Below, in pieces: positions 16,537 through 30,133 of a DNA stretch of 64,000 nt (the first letter of the stretch is position 1; each line of letters begins with the position of its first letter). The stretch comes from Amorphochlora amoebiformis (Eukaryota; Cercozoa; Chlorarachniophyceae): the NCBI GenBank assembly GCA_054601695.1, contig BAAHQB010000033.1, forward strand, positions 868,001-932,000, in the 5' to 3' direction. Made by a program: the position numbers and the translations under genes. The notes under the pieces were generated by a model. The model had not been told where the DNA came from and did no database searches. It was given only the letters and a program-made list of their open reading frames with translations.

Positions 16537-17126
16537 GTTTATATAGAAGAAAATGAGATTATTGGTGAAAGTCTAGATTTCAGCTACATATTTATTATTG
16601 GAAATATTAAATACATAAACATATATATACATATATATCCATGTAGATTATACTTACAACCAACGTAAGATTAGGGTTAGGGTTAGGGTTAGGGTTAGGG
16701 TTAGGGTTAGGTCTGTACGCGGGCGGTCGGTAATGAGGGTATTTCCGAGTGAGATCTACGTTACATACATATCAGATGTAAATAATACATATATATATAA
16801 CTCTATATATATATATATGTACACTTATGGATACATTTATGTATGTACGCACATATATGTATATATTTAATATAGTACTATAATAATAATAATAATTTAG
16901 CACACAAAATCATAATAAATAATACTAACAATAATATTACCCTAGCTCCAAGGTTATCAGGGTAGACCCTGAGGTCAATCCGTGATATCTCTTCGCCTAC
17001 ACTCACCTGAATATATGTATATATATATATATATGTATATGTATACATGTGACATTATCTTTACATGTCACAATATAATATATGTGCATATATATATATA
17101 TATTGTCATATGTATATATGTATGTG

Positions 17127-17177
<51 letters not shown>

Positions 17178-17816
17178 ATATTGAGAGGAGAAAGAATAGA
17201 GAACATAGTGGTCATTATGAAAAGTTCAAAGGGAAAGAAAAGAATAGGGGAGTAAAAGAGAGGGAGAGGGAATATCGAAAACACATACTGATACGAAGAT
17301 AGTTACGAGTTTGGTGGCATCATATACTAAATATTTTAGGAGAGAGAGAGACAGAGAGGGAGATCAGATGAATGAGGGCGAGTTTGGTGGCATCATATAC
17401 TTAATATTCTAGGAGAGAGAGAGAGACAGAGAGGGAGATCAGATTGAATGAGGGAAATGGAGAAAATGCGGAGAGAGAGAGAGGAGAGAGTAGATTTTAA
17501 CCGTGTATTTGATGTCACCTCGCGTGGCTATCGGCTGAATTGATTGTATACCTTGGTCCGATATGATCTGATTTTTGTGTATAATTATGTATGATTATAT
17601 TGTATAGGCTAAAAATATGTACGTGTATGTTGGAGTGTATATTTATATGTGCATTATATGTATGTATACATGTATATATATATGTGTGTATATATGTACA
17701 TATTTTATATAATATATATACATATGTATGTGTATGAAAAATATACATATGTATGTGTATATGTATATATGTTTGTATGTGTGTACACACATAGATGTAA
17801 CTATATATGGAACAAG

Positions 17817-17849
<33 letters not shown>

Positions 17850-17906
17850 GTATGTATTTATATATATATAAATATATATGTATATATAGCTGTATACATG
17901 GCACAC

Positions 17907-17941
<35 letters not shown>

Positions 17942-18174
17942 TAAACATATATCTATATATGTATATAATATAAATGAATACGTATAGTATATATATGTAT
18001 ATGTATATTCGACGGTGGATATACATTAATATATTTCTCATATGTGTAAATATGTATACAAATACATATGTATATATACCTGTATATTCCTAACCAACAC
18101 CCATGATGATAATCTTTTTACGCTGAGCTCAAATTTCTATAATATGTGCGAATAGTCATATATGGAAATAAATT

Positions 18175-18214
<40 letters not shown>

Positions 18215-19241
18215 TCATGTCAGGATATATGCATACATGCACAATTGTATAATATAATACATATCACATATGATATACATCCCCAAAAACTGCAATAAAC
18301 ATATCCCCAAAAATTACAAATAAAAATAACATTTGATTTTATAAAAATATGTATATATACACAAACATATATATATATATATAGATATACATATAAATAT
18401 ATATACATATGTATATTGAGTTTTATAATAAATATAAATTTGAAAAATATGAATATGTACAATATACATATATATATATATATGTATATATATAAATTGA
18501 AACATATAAAGATGTGTATATTTGGCATAGTGTAATAGATAAATATTTACATATGTATATGGATGTATATATATATATTTATATATATTATATAATGCAT
18601 ACATACATGTAATTCATACCTGCTGTGCAAACGACTCCAAACCGGGTGTATATTTTACGATTATATTCTTCGTTTCGCCCTATGTATATATATACACGTC
18701 TATTGCAACTATTCTTACTGTTAAAAAGAATATAATATGGTCGTATAAAATACACAAATAGGACTTACGACCCGTGGGAGAATGTGCATTCATTCGATGT
18801 ACATAGGAGCCAAAGGATTGTGTATGTACATTGGCGGTGTAAATATATGCAAAGGGAGGGATTACATACATAGGGACTTAGACTGTGTGAGAGTCCATAT
18901 GATGGCGATTCAAACATGTATAGCAATGTCGTACATGTTGAACATATGTAGATATACATATATATGTATATATATATATATATGTAATATTTACATATAA
19001 ATGTATTTATATATTTTAATATATTTTACACATATATTATAATATATGTACATATACATATATATATATATATATATATATTTGTACAAGTTCATATATT
19101 ATACATACACGTATGTATATACTTATATTTACATATATATATATATATATACATTCATATACATATATATATATTTATATATATACATATATATATATAT
19201 ATTATCTTATATACATATATATATATATATACATACATATA

Positions 19242-19281
<40 letters not shown>

Positions 19282-19589
19282 AATATATAAGCATCTGCTT
19301 AATGTAAAAACTAATACTTATGTGCATGTAAACACTATGTATAAACATATGTGATACTATATACATATGTATACATATACATATATAAATATAATATATT
19401 TTTTCATATATATATATATATATGTATGTGTAATATATACGTGTGTGTATACATTACACATATATATTCATATTTTAGATGTATTACTACACATATACAT
19501 ATCACGTTCGTACCTCTTTGAGGGGAAGTCGAAAGGCTGACGTCCCATAAATCGATACGCTATATGTCTGAAAACGTACATATACACTT

Positions 19590-19628
<39 letters not shown>

Positions 19629-19845
19629 TACATTCATATACAAATTACCGCATCGGGTTTTCCACGCTCTGAAACCGTAAGCTGACCACCTCCCTCAGCT
19701 CCTAAAACGCAAAATCATTAGGGTTAGCGTTAGGGCTGGGGTTAGGGTTAGGGATGTTGCTAGGGTAGCAATGGTGACGGTTAGAATTAGTGATGCGAGA
19801 GGATCACAGATATACATATACATATGTATGTAAATATATAAATAT

Positions 19846-19884
<39 letters not shown>

Positions 19885-20008
19885 ATATATATATACACAT
19901 ATATATATTATGTATATATATATATATTGTATATATAGATTATAAATATATGTATATATATATATATATCTTATTTAATTGGGATATTTAAATGTATATA
20001 TATATACA

Positions 20009-20056
<48 letters not shown>

Positions 20057-20354
20057 AATATATTTATATACATTTGTCGTGTTTCATTCGAATATTTATA
20101 TGTGCAAATATATACATATTATTTATATGTACACATATATATATGTATATATATGCGTGTATATATATATATATATATATAGGTGTATATGCATACATAG
20201 TATATATACACTATGTATACGTTTAATTTCTTTGAGTTCAGTTCAGATTTAAACTAATTTTAGATTTAAGATTGCCTGGGCTGTATTTACGTATTATTAT
20301 TATCACATGTAAAAATTAATAATATATGTGTATATACATATATATATACGTATG

Positions 20355-20410
<56 letters not shown>

Positions 20411-20555
20411 ACATATATTTATGTGTGTATGTGCATATACATATGTCGACTTTATATACCTATGAAGTCGAAGTCTGCGATGGATGTAGAGGACGAAAGT
20501 TCTATACACCTGAATATATAAAAAAAAATATTTATATGCATATGTATCTATATAA

Positions 20556-20593
<38 letters not shown>

Positions 20594-20849
20594 TGCATAG
20601 AATGTACATATAATGTATGTATATGTATATGTATATATGTGTATATATATATATATATTTAAAGTATATATACTAAAAATATGAACATAGCTATGTAATA
20701 TATATGTATATGTATGTAAAGCATTCTACCCTTTTCCATCTTTTATCATCATCTTTTCTCCAGCAACGGTAAACTGTGTACATTGTACATATATATATAT
20801 ATATATATAATATACACATATATAAATAATATACATTGCGTATATTTAC

Positions 20850-20889
<40 letters not shown>

Positions 20890-20995
20890 GTATGCATATA
20901 CATCTACATATAGAGATATCTCGATATTTGTACATTTATTGATACGCACAAATGTATATACATATATATATATATATAAATACATATATACATAC

Positions 20996-21032
<37 letters not shown>

Positions 21033-21115
21033 GATATGTATGTTCACATATATATATATATATCTATGTTACCCATATCTATCTATATGTGTTTAGTACA
21101 TATATAGATATATGT

Positions 21116-21150
<35 letters not shown>

Positions 21151-21562
21151 ATATTAAATGTTACATATATTCTTATATATACATATATATATATATACAT
21201 ATATAGACATACATATATACATTATACATATATATATATATATGTATTTATTTATATATCATATACATATACATATAATTACAGACCCTACCTCAGGCTC
21301 TTTTAAATCCTTCATGACCCCCACGTCCTGACCCCGAACACTAGTTTCTTGGCCCCCCCAACCACTATCTTCCCCACTCATAAATGCTTGCTGACCGCTT
21401 TCAACAATTTGCTGATCGCTTTCGACAACTTGCTGATTGCTGACTTGAGCGTCTTCGTCTTCTCTCCGGTTTGTCTCGAGATCGAAGATCAGATTAGGTT
21501 CGGTCTTTGGTTTGGGTTGGGGTTGGGATTCGGATTCGGATTGGGATTGGGGGTCGTCGGTG
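5651..21562 (-). CDS. PTC7: PTC7-type PP2C protein phosphatase with long N-terminal extension
   Basis: Metal-dependent Ser/Thr phosphatase of the PPTC7/PTC7 branch. Exons (- strand): 21562-21292, 20773-20730, 20509-20460, 19701-19649, 19567-19514, 18679-18620, 18136-18101, 17567-17519, 16996-16941, 16755-16719, 16242-16154, 14922-14853, 14329-14265, 13595-13555, 13308-13268, 12596-12523, 12193-12165, 11948-11876, 11525-11448, 10231-10166, 9638-9583, 8837-8816, 7346-7260, 6464-6378, 5782-5651. About 572 residues, all phases consistent. Catalytic part, roughly residues 310-572: [60 protein letters not shown]; all four metal-binding Asp are present. The first about 90 residues are acidic and Gln/Glu/Ser-rich with repeated VES-QQ units; residues about 90-310 look beta-rich and match no domain I know. 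The start is unresolved: exon 1 may have 5' partners before 21562. PTC7 proteins are often mitochondrial or plastidial, but no targeting peptide is visible. Confidence 0.87.
6943..7074. repeat. Interstitial telomere-like repeat (CCCTAA on +)
   Basis: Clusters of CCCTAA units, partly degenerate, in the phosphatase intron between exons 7346-7260 and 6464-6378. They read G-rich on the gene's sense strand. Confidence 0.8.
7420..8072. repeat. Longest interstitial telomere-like array (TTAGGG on +)
   Basis: About 650 nt of TTAGGG with GGTTGG and GGATTAG variants in the intron between exons 8837-8816 and 7346-7260. It contains an internal direct repeat of a non-telomeric block (the AGATTATT-AGCATRTCTTAGTC segments near 7591 and 7725). 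Gly-Leu and Pro-Asn repeat frames here are artefacts. Sense for the - strand gene is CCCTAA. Confidence 0.9.
10074..10158. repeat. Interstitial telomere-like repeat beside a 5' splice site
   Basis: TTAGGG units on the + strand, that is CCCTAA in the sense of the phosphatase gene. They begin within about 10 nt of the donor that follows exon 10231-10166. Confidence 0.8.
16258..16437. repeat. Purine tract (GA-rich on +)
   Basis: About 180 nt of GAGA/GGGA sequence with few pyrimidines, in the phosphatase intron just upstream (in sense) of exon 16242-16154. On the sense strand it is a long polypyrimidine tract. Confidence 0.8.
16670..16713. repeat. Perfect telomere-type array (TTAGGG)7
   Basis: Uninterrupted TTAGGG units on the + strand. 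In the sense of the phosphatase gene this is a CCCTAA array beginning about 6 nt inside the intron after exon 16755-16719. It is the least degenerate telomeric array in the window. Confidence 0.9.
17307..17455. repeat. Two-copy tandem duplication of about 74 nt
   Basis: Copy 1 is 17307-17379 and copy 2 is 17380-17455. Each starts GAGTTTGGTGGCATCATATA, continues through AATATT-TAGGAGAGAGAG and ends in a GGGAGATCAGAT-GAATGAGGG block. The copies differ by a few substitutions and small indels. They lie in a phosphatase intron next to further GA-rich sequence (17180-17280 and 17456-17495). Confidence 0.85.
19718..19800. repeat. Interstitial telomere-like repeat upstream of a 3' splice site
   Basis: Degenerate TTAGGG on +, CCCTAA in gene sense, ending about 15 nt before the acceptor of phosphatase exon 19701-19649. 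Confidence 0.75.
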
Positions 21563-22363
21563 CTGGATATGTGCGGGTAGAATTATGAAAGAATTGTGAT
21601 GTTAGAACAATGGAATTTATTTGTATGTGTAAATGTATGAATGTGTGTTTTGGTTTGGGCGGTGGGGCTTTGTGTATATGTAACTGTGTGCGTTTGTGCA
21701 CGTGTATGTGTATGTTTGTTTATCGGTTGTGTCGGTTATGGTGTTGTGGATTGAGTGTGTATTTTTGGTTTGAATAAAATATGCAAATCTATGCATATAT
21801 ATATATATTACATGTATATTACAATTCTGTAGATGTTCATGCGTATATAATGTGTATGTGTTACAATGTACACACTAAAATTATTTACAGTTTCTATGTA
21901 CTATATAAATATGTATGTATAGATTTAGACATGTACATATATTTTCACATATAAATATATATATATATATATATAATATATGTGTGTGTGTGTATACTAA
22001 TAGACATGTACATACATTTTCACATATAAATATATATACACATATATATATATATATATATACGTAAAAAATATATATATATATATGTATATATATTTAT
22101 ACATATATATAAATAATATATATACATATACATATATATATATATATATATAATATACATATATAATTATATGTATTTATATCTATATATATATATATAT
22201 ATATTGTATAATATAATATAATATATATATATATATACAGAAGAACACATCTATACAAAATTAAATGTAATTGTCTTGTAGAAAGTATATATCATATTGT
22301 AATATATAATATATTTGTGTACATACCATACTTGTATAACTATATATGTATACATACATATAC

Positions 22364-22394
<31 letters not shown>

Positions 22395-23050
22395 GATATA
22401 ATATACATATAATACGCGAACATACATTAATTACTTTGCATACTAAATATACACAAAAACACACATAATAAGTCCACTGTACACATAGACAAGACATACA
22501 AATCGGTTTGTTCCCAAAATTGCACGTGATATGTATACAATGGCGCACATCCATATGAATGAAAAAACACGTTCTTGGTATATCTCCCCTATTTCCTTCC
22601 AGACAGGCCCTTCTCTCGCGTGCCACGGTGTGTATTTATGTCCTTTCTTGGTTGATTTTTTAATATCTCTCGTCCCCTTCCCTATTTCCTGCCTCGTCTT
22701 TATCCCATTGTATCCCTCACGAGACTCTCTGTATTTTGGCCGTTAACCCCTGAAACTCTCCTGAGCATCCACGTGTGGTGGAGATCGAGAGAAGGACCAG
22801 AAGAGACGGAGAGAAAGAACGTGGGAGAGATTGAGAGAAAAAAGGTACCACGTTACTACAGAAGAAAAAAAGACTGACTAGTCCGTCTCTTCATCTTTTT
22901 TTTTTATTTACAGTGTATGGATTTAGATTGTTTGATTTTTTGGTGTTGGGCTGTTCATTCTCTCTCTCTCTCTCTCTCTTCTCCCTCTTTGTTCTCTCAC
23001 GTATTCTATTTCTAATTCCACTCTCTATTTTTGGCGTTGTGCATTTTTTC
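21563..23050. other. Spacer between two - strand genes (phosphatase 5' side)
   Basis: From 21563 to 21780 the - strand is A/C-rich (GT-rich on +) and precedes the first recognised phosphatase exon. From 21790 to 22440 it is (TA)n. From 22500 to 22900 it is non-repetitive, with no exon I can connect in phase. CT-rich blocks occur around 22960-23020. The missing phosphatase start and promoter should lie here. Open frames near 22531-22746 have no family signal. Confidence 0.45.
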
Positions 23051-23715
23051 CTACTTCGTCAAGACGCGCGAGGAAGAAACTGCCTTAACCGGAGGGGCAG
23101 GAAAGGCCTAAACATGTAATATATTATATATATATATATGTATATATGTATATGTATATAATATACGTGTGAGATATGCGGGTTATATAACGTTGAATAT
23201 ACTTCAAGTCTATATGTGTTATTGCTATGGATGTATATTTTACACATTACATCTTATATATAAATATACATAAATGTATAAAAATCTATATAAATATATA
23301 TATATATATATTTGAAAATATATTGAGACATTTGTATGTATATCTATACGGGTACAGTATCACCCATACTAGATCCCGCCCTGCCCCCCTTTGAACACCA
23401 CATGCATGCAAACGGATATATGTATACACACATACGGACGATATTTACCATCGGCGAGGGCTTATAAGGCTTTGCCTTGGTCTTTCTCCTCTTTGCCGTG
23501 AACCAGGAGGGAGCGCGAGCGCGTTTGGATTTGGGAGGGGCGGGAAAGGTCATGTATCCTTCGTTTTTTGGGCGTAACAGAACTCCTGTAGATATGTCTA
23601 TGGTTTGAATATGTGTGGGAATGTGTGTGAGAGATGTATGTATTCGATAGCACGTGAGTGCTTTTTACAAATCCGTACACGTATAACAGTATATATGTGG
23701 ATATACATTTATGTA

Positions 23716-23750
<35 letters not shown>

Positions 23751-24795
23751 ATATATATAATGTATGTGTTTATACGCGTATACAATATATACGTGAACAT
23801 TTATTACATATAATACATATAGACATTTAAATTTTCTGTATATATGTAAGAGTATTACTTGTAACTATATATGTAAATACGTATACGAGTTAGAGTATAA
23901 ATAGATGTTTAGAAATATAAACGCATACCTATATATATATTTTGTGTGTGTGTGTGTGTAATATATATATATATATATATTATAAATATATTCATACATG
24001 CACTCTCCTGTACACACTCACATCATCCATGTACACCAACCCACACAATCTTCCCACGCTCCGCAAATTTTCCAAGACGGAAAAAAGGAAAATGTGAATA
24101 ACCCGCAGCAATCGCGGCGCCCGAGGTTACGAGAACAGCCTTCGGGTGCGACAACACCACGTCACCCACCAGTCGAGCCCCATCTCCAATCTAGAGAGTG
24201 AGAGAGAGATGGAGAGAGAATGAGAGAGAAAGGAGAGAGAAAAAGGGTGAATGAGAGAGGAAGGAAGGGGAGAGTTCGAGCCTCAGCCTTAGACCTATTC
24301 TCTATGCCTTCGCAACATAACGTTTAAATGTATATACCGGGGTGCCTTTCGCCAGGTCATATACACGGGCGGCATTATTCATCATCTGGTAGTATTTATG
24401 TTAGTGTGTGTATGGGCACAATATTCTAAATATGAAATACAAAGAGTACATTAAGGTATGCATAGAATAAATATATATATATATATATGTATAAATACTA
24501 TATATATATATATATATACATATATATATGTATATATATAAATACATACTACATAATATATATATATATATATATATTCATATATATATATATGTATATA
24601 TGTATATAATATTTATATTATGTATGTGTATATATGTATGTATGTGTGTATATATATAAACATATATATTATATACGCTTAAATGTATTTGAAAGTTGTA
24701 TACATGCATTGTATATGTACATGCATTGTATATGTACATGCATACATGTGCATATTTAATATAAAACATATATTTTCACACACGCACACACACAC

Positions 24796-24828
<33 letters not shown>

Positions 24829-24909
24829 TATTATATACATGCGACATACATCTATACATGTATAATGTATGTTTGTATACAATATACGCATTGTCTGTAA
24901 AATAATCAC

Positions 24910-24961
<52 letters not shown>

Positions 24962-25612
24962 GTTTGTATTATTAATAAATTAAACGTAATCATTTATTTA
25001 TAAATAAATTAACTGTAATCACATTTATCTTTAGTGTACATTTATACATGTGAGGAAATATCTATTGATACGTATATTCACGTTTTTAAGTGCAATTTCA
25101 TAGTATACATACTCTAATGGATTACAGAAACAGATGCGGCGGTGGAAAGGCCAGCGATGGGAAGAGGTACAATGCTCTGTATATGTAATGTATGTGCATA
25201 TATACTAGATAATCTATTGTATGTGTGTATATAGGTATATTTTTTATATGTGTATGAATAAATATCTCGATAAATCTTCATAATATATCCGCACATTTAT
25301 GTATACATTATATATATATATATATATATATATAACAAATACGTATGTAGTAAAAGTTTGTATACGATAAAATAGGATACATGTACGTTTACACATATAT
25401 ATATATATATGTATTATATACATATATATATATATGTATGTATATATATTTATATATATATATATATATGCATAGTAATAACAATATTAAAAACAATAGT
25501 TATGATAACAAAACGAAAAATTGCATTTGACATATATATATATATATATTATATTCATAATATTTATATATATATATATATATATAATATCTGTATATAT
25601 ATATATTATGTA

Positions 25613-25658
<46 letters not shown>

Positions 25659-25677
25659 GTATTCATTAAAAATATAC

Positions 25678-25743
<66 letters not shown>

Positions 25744-25792
25744 CATATATTATATATATGTATTTTATATATATGGTTATCTTCAAACAATG

Positions 25793-25827
<35 letters not shown>

Positions 25828-26546
25828 TAATACATAAATACATATATACATATATATATATATATGTATTTTTATTTATATAGTTATATTCATAATGAAT
25901 ATATGTGTATATATATATATATTCATATTATATATATATATAATATGTATATGTATGTATATATATATATAATGTAAAAATATATTATAAAAATACTTTT
26001 TATGCATGTATACGTGTACGTATTGTATCATATATTCATATTATATATATACATATATATTATTTATATATATATATGTATATATATTAATATTTATATG
26101 TATGTGTATATATATATATATATATACATATAATATTATAACAATACATTTTTACGCATGTATACGTGTATGTATTGTAACATATAATATATATATATAT
26201 ATACATATATATATGTATATATGTATGGATACACATGCTTCCATAATATGCTATTCATGTGCATGTTGGTATACATATTACCGTAATCTTATCTCCAGCA
26301 TCACGAATAAAGCTGATTTATTATCACATATGTATATATGTATATATATATATACATATATGTATATTATATATATTTACATATAATATTTATATATATG
26401 ATATATATATATATATATACATATTACATATATATATATATACATTATACATATATATATATATATATATTTCTATATATATATATATCTATAAATGTAT
26501 ACATATATATATATATATAATATATATATATTAATATATATATTTA

Positions 26547-26578
<32 letters not shown>

Positions 26579-26811
26579 GCACATATGTATTTCTATGTAG
26601 AATATGTATATATATACACATATTGTTTACATATGTTCGTAATATATATATATATATATGTATATATATTAATATATGCAAAATATTCTGTATAAATATG
26701 GATGTAAAAACATATGGTACATTTATATATAAATTTATGTACAAATATATGTATGTTATAATTACACATATTCTTAGGTATATATCTGCAATCTAGGTAT
26801 GTAGCAATCTA

Positions 26812-26890
<79 letters not shown>

Positions 26891-27474
26891 ATATACATAT
26901 ATATATATATAATATATATACACATGTACATACATGTGTATGTATGTATGTATGTATATGTATGCATATATGTACACACTATATATATATATATATACAC
27001 ACACTATATATATATATATATATACATATATAACATAGATGTTTATGCTGTCCATATGATTTATGTAGATAAAGCATGTGAATTTGTTTTTCAGGATATA
27101 TCTGTATCTTGTTTATCCGCGCGAAATATCTTACACCCAGTTGCTCTTTTCAACATTCACCCAAGCATGTCTCACATCATTTTTTACGCCATTTACCCTC
27201 TCCAATCCAACCCTAGTCCCTCACAACATTCAGCGTTGAAATAAGAGCAATTACTCTGAACTGAAGAGAGATCCATGAGCGCGCGTAGGGGCTCGACGAA
27301 TCCCAACTCTGCGGGCAAGCACCGCGCTGTGAATTGTAAATTAGAAGTCATTGTGCCGTTGGAGATTGTCAAAAGATATTCGAGCGATTCTACTCACTGG
27401 TTGATGGTGCTGGCGTGCGAGAGCAGGCAGGAGAAGAGGGAAAATATGATGAGCGGGGAAATCCAGCCGGACAT
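23051..27474 (-). CDS. Unidentified signal-peptide protein, 199 residues, possible plastid membrane protein
   Basis: Not recognised. Exons (- strand): 27474-27398, 27326-27255, 26312-26282, 25176-25126, 24385-24338, 24190-24103, 23585-23449, 23388-23350, 23107-23051 (TAG stop). All phases agree. The start ATG at 27474 opens a typical signal peptide ([20 protein letters not shown]), followed by a short, basic, acid-free segment ([17 protein letters not shown]), the layout of a bipartite plastid presequence. Two mildly hydrophobic stretches follow ([17 protein letters not shown] and [16 protein letters not shown]), separated by [20 protein letters not shown], then a strongly basic Pro/Lys/Arg tail ([26 protein letters not shown]). 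The first intron is short (71 nt) and TA-free; the others are longer and AT-rich. It shares a divergent promoter with the RsmE gene. The exon chain is well supported; function is unknown. Confidence 0.75.
24191..24285. repeat. GA-rich tract
   Basis: GAGAGA/GGAAGG sequence on + immediately upstream (in sense) of exon 24190-24103, so it is the polypyrimidine region before that acceptor on the coding strand. Confidence 0.7.
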
Positions 27475-28074
27475 TATGCTTCCAGCGAACGAGAGAGGAG
27501 ATACCAACAGAAGGAGTACCTTCGCGTATGGATTGTGTCTTGGTAGGTGCTTTTCGATGCAATTTGTCGGCTTGTGATATGTGAGGATGTCACCGTGACA
27601 TTTTCAGAAAGTCACATTAGATGTGACGTGGCAGCACACATAGCGTGACGTAGCGGTGACATATCATTGGGTGAGTCGTAAGGAGCCAAAGGACACGTGT
27701 GTCATTTTCCCGGAGAAAAATGGAGTCTGGAAGGGGGCTCAGCGTTTGCGGGCGGCGATGCGGGGTCCCTTGGTCTTATAATATGATTTCAGTTGCACTG
27801 CTTGGAATGGTTATGCTTAGGAGACTGAAACCAGGTTTTCGGCGAGGAGCGATGGACGTTGCTGGTAGGGATTTGCCGCGAACATCCTGAAAACATGTCA
27901 TACCTGTCACAACGCACTTACACATGAAGGCGGCCTTATAAATGCTCTCACGGGTCTTTATCTAGCGCAATATTTTATTAAAGCATGAATCCGTGTGTGC
28001 TTGCACGGCAAGTATACATGATGTCCTGGTTAGCAGGGGTACAATGAGAGCTCGGATTGCTTTTGAGTCTTGAA
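27475..28074. promoter_or_regulatory. Divergent promoter with clustered ACGT-core elements
   Basis: This 600-nt, TA-repeat-free region separates the ATG of the - strand signal-peptide gene (27474) from the ATG of the + strand RsmE gene (28075). Within about 115 nt it has a near-palindrome TGTCACCGTGACA at 27588-27600, TGACGT at 27624-27629 (in the context TGACGTGGCA), a second TGACGT at 27646-27651, a GTGAGTCG motif near 27671 and the G-box-like CACGTG at 27694-27699. ACGT-core sites of this kind are bound by bZIP factors in other eukaryotes. No TATA element or start site can be assigned by eye. Confidence 0.55.
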
Positions 28075-28999
28075 ATGTTGTTTGTTTTCACGTTTAACTT
28101 TCTCACCACCTCACTCTCGCTCGCTGTCTTTCTCTCCCTTCTACATACCTCTTTCCTGTCCTCAGCTCCTCGATTTAATCGGAGAGGGGCGTACGCACAG
28201 GGCCGGGGTATTTTCCGGTGGGGTCCGAAAAATGGAAAGCATTTTTCTCGGCGTGACAGGCAGAGTTGTGGGTTGCGAAGATCCGTGAGCGTAAGGCTCA
28301 ATAGACTACTGTTGGAGTCGGATGAGATAGTGGTATGGGTACATACGTTGATTTTTACAAGTAGAAATTCACACACATAAACACATACACACACATTATA
28401 TATATATCATACATACACACATACTCTAGCTAAATAATAAATGTACACATTCTATATGCACATATACATATATATATATATATATAGATATAAATGTATC
28501 CTTATACATATACATAGGTATATATATATATTATATGCTATATTCTTATGAAATAGATTAGTGTATAAACATATATAGGTTGAACCGAAGGGCTTAGGAT
28601 ATGCGGTACTGTCGTTGAACGATACAAGGTCTCACAAATATACAAATGCATGCGTTGTGTATACATATGTGTGAAATGTTGACTAATATATACACACACA
28701 TATATACACACACATGTGTATATATGTATACACATGTATATATATATATATATATGTATATGTATATATTCTTGCTAATGTACGCATTATACAAACATGT
28801 ATGTACATGTAATATATATATATATATGTATATGCATATATATATATATATATATACTTACATGTATACATATATATATATATACATTATATACATATGT
28901 ATACACAATACTGACGATGTTATTCGTTTAGACATGCATGATGCTATCTGTAATTCACCATGTATTTATCTATATTTTATGTGCACATGTATGTAGGTA

Positions 29000-29055
<56 letters not shown>

Positions 29056-29282
29056 TTTTAATTCATACACATGCTATATATATATTACATATATATATAT
29101 GGATATAATATATATGTATTCTATAAGGTATACATGTATATAGAGATATATTTATATGAATGATTTTTTACATATATATATATTTACATATATAATATAT
29201 CCACATATATGCATATATATATATATATATACATTTATTTATATATATTACATATGTATGTATATATAGATTATATATGTAG

Positions 29283-29349
<67 letters not shown>

Positions 29350-29416
29350 TAAATATATATACATATCTATATGTTATCTATATGTGTATATATATAATAT
29401 GTACATATATAATATT

Positions 29417-29474
<58 letters not shown>

Positions 29475-29513
29475 TATGTACATATATGATATTTATATAA
29501 TTTACATATATAC

Positions 29514-29551
<38 letters not shown>

Positions 29552-29912
29552 GACGCATGTATATGTACACACATATTATACACCTTCACATCCATGGTAT
29601 TATACATATATAAATATATATATATATATTATATATATATATATATACATATCTATATATATATATAATGTGTTTATAGATATATTTATATATATACATA
29701 GATGTGTTTGTATGTAATATATATATATATATATTAGGGCTTTGCACGTGAAGGAGATCCTGGCGACCAACTCAGGTGGAGAGGTTAGATGGATACACAA
29801 TATGTATAATATATATATATATATATATATTATATGTATATATACATATATAAATATATAAATACCTGTGTGCTTGTTGTGTATATATGTATGCTACATA
29901 TACGTATATGCA

Positions 29913-29943
<31 letters not shown>

Positions 29944-30081
29944 GCGTTTGTATATGTATACATACATTCCTATTATGTATATGTCTAATCATTCAATATA
30001 CTTTATACATACATATATATATATATAATATATATATATGTATATGTTCGCATATGTGTGTATGGGTGCATATATAAATAT

Positions 30082-30133
<52 letters not shown>

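Noticed and set aside
18782-19000. Open frame containing an HRDL-like motif suggestive of a protein kinase
   Set aside because: No other kinase motif nearby; it lies in an intron of the - strand phosphatase, and the exon chain joins in phase without it.
27365-27395. Short similarity between the 199-residue protein's first intron and the last NUDIX exon (GATATTCGAGCRATTC)
   Set aside because: Only about 17 of 20 bases and no extension; treated as chance.
27275-27577. + strand open frame of about 100 codons
   Set aside because: It is antisense to the signal-peptide exon 27474-27398 and exon 27326-27255, which have proper splice sites and continue in phase into later exons.
27720-27890. Short open frames on both strands in the divergent promoter
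   Set aside because: No family signal, no consistent splice link to RsmE exon 1, and they overlap each other; they may be upstream ORFs at most.
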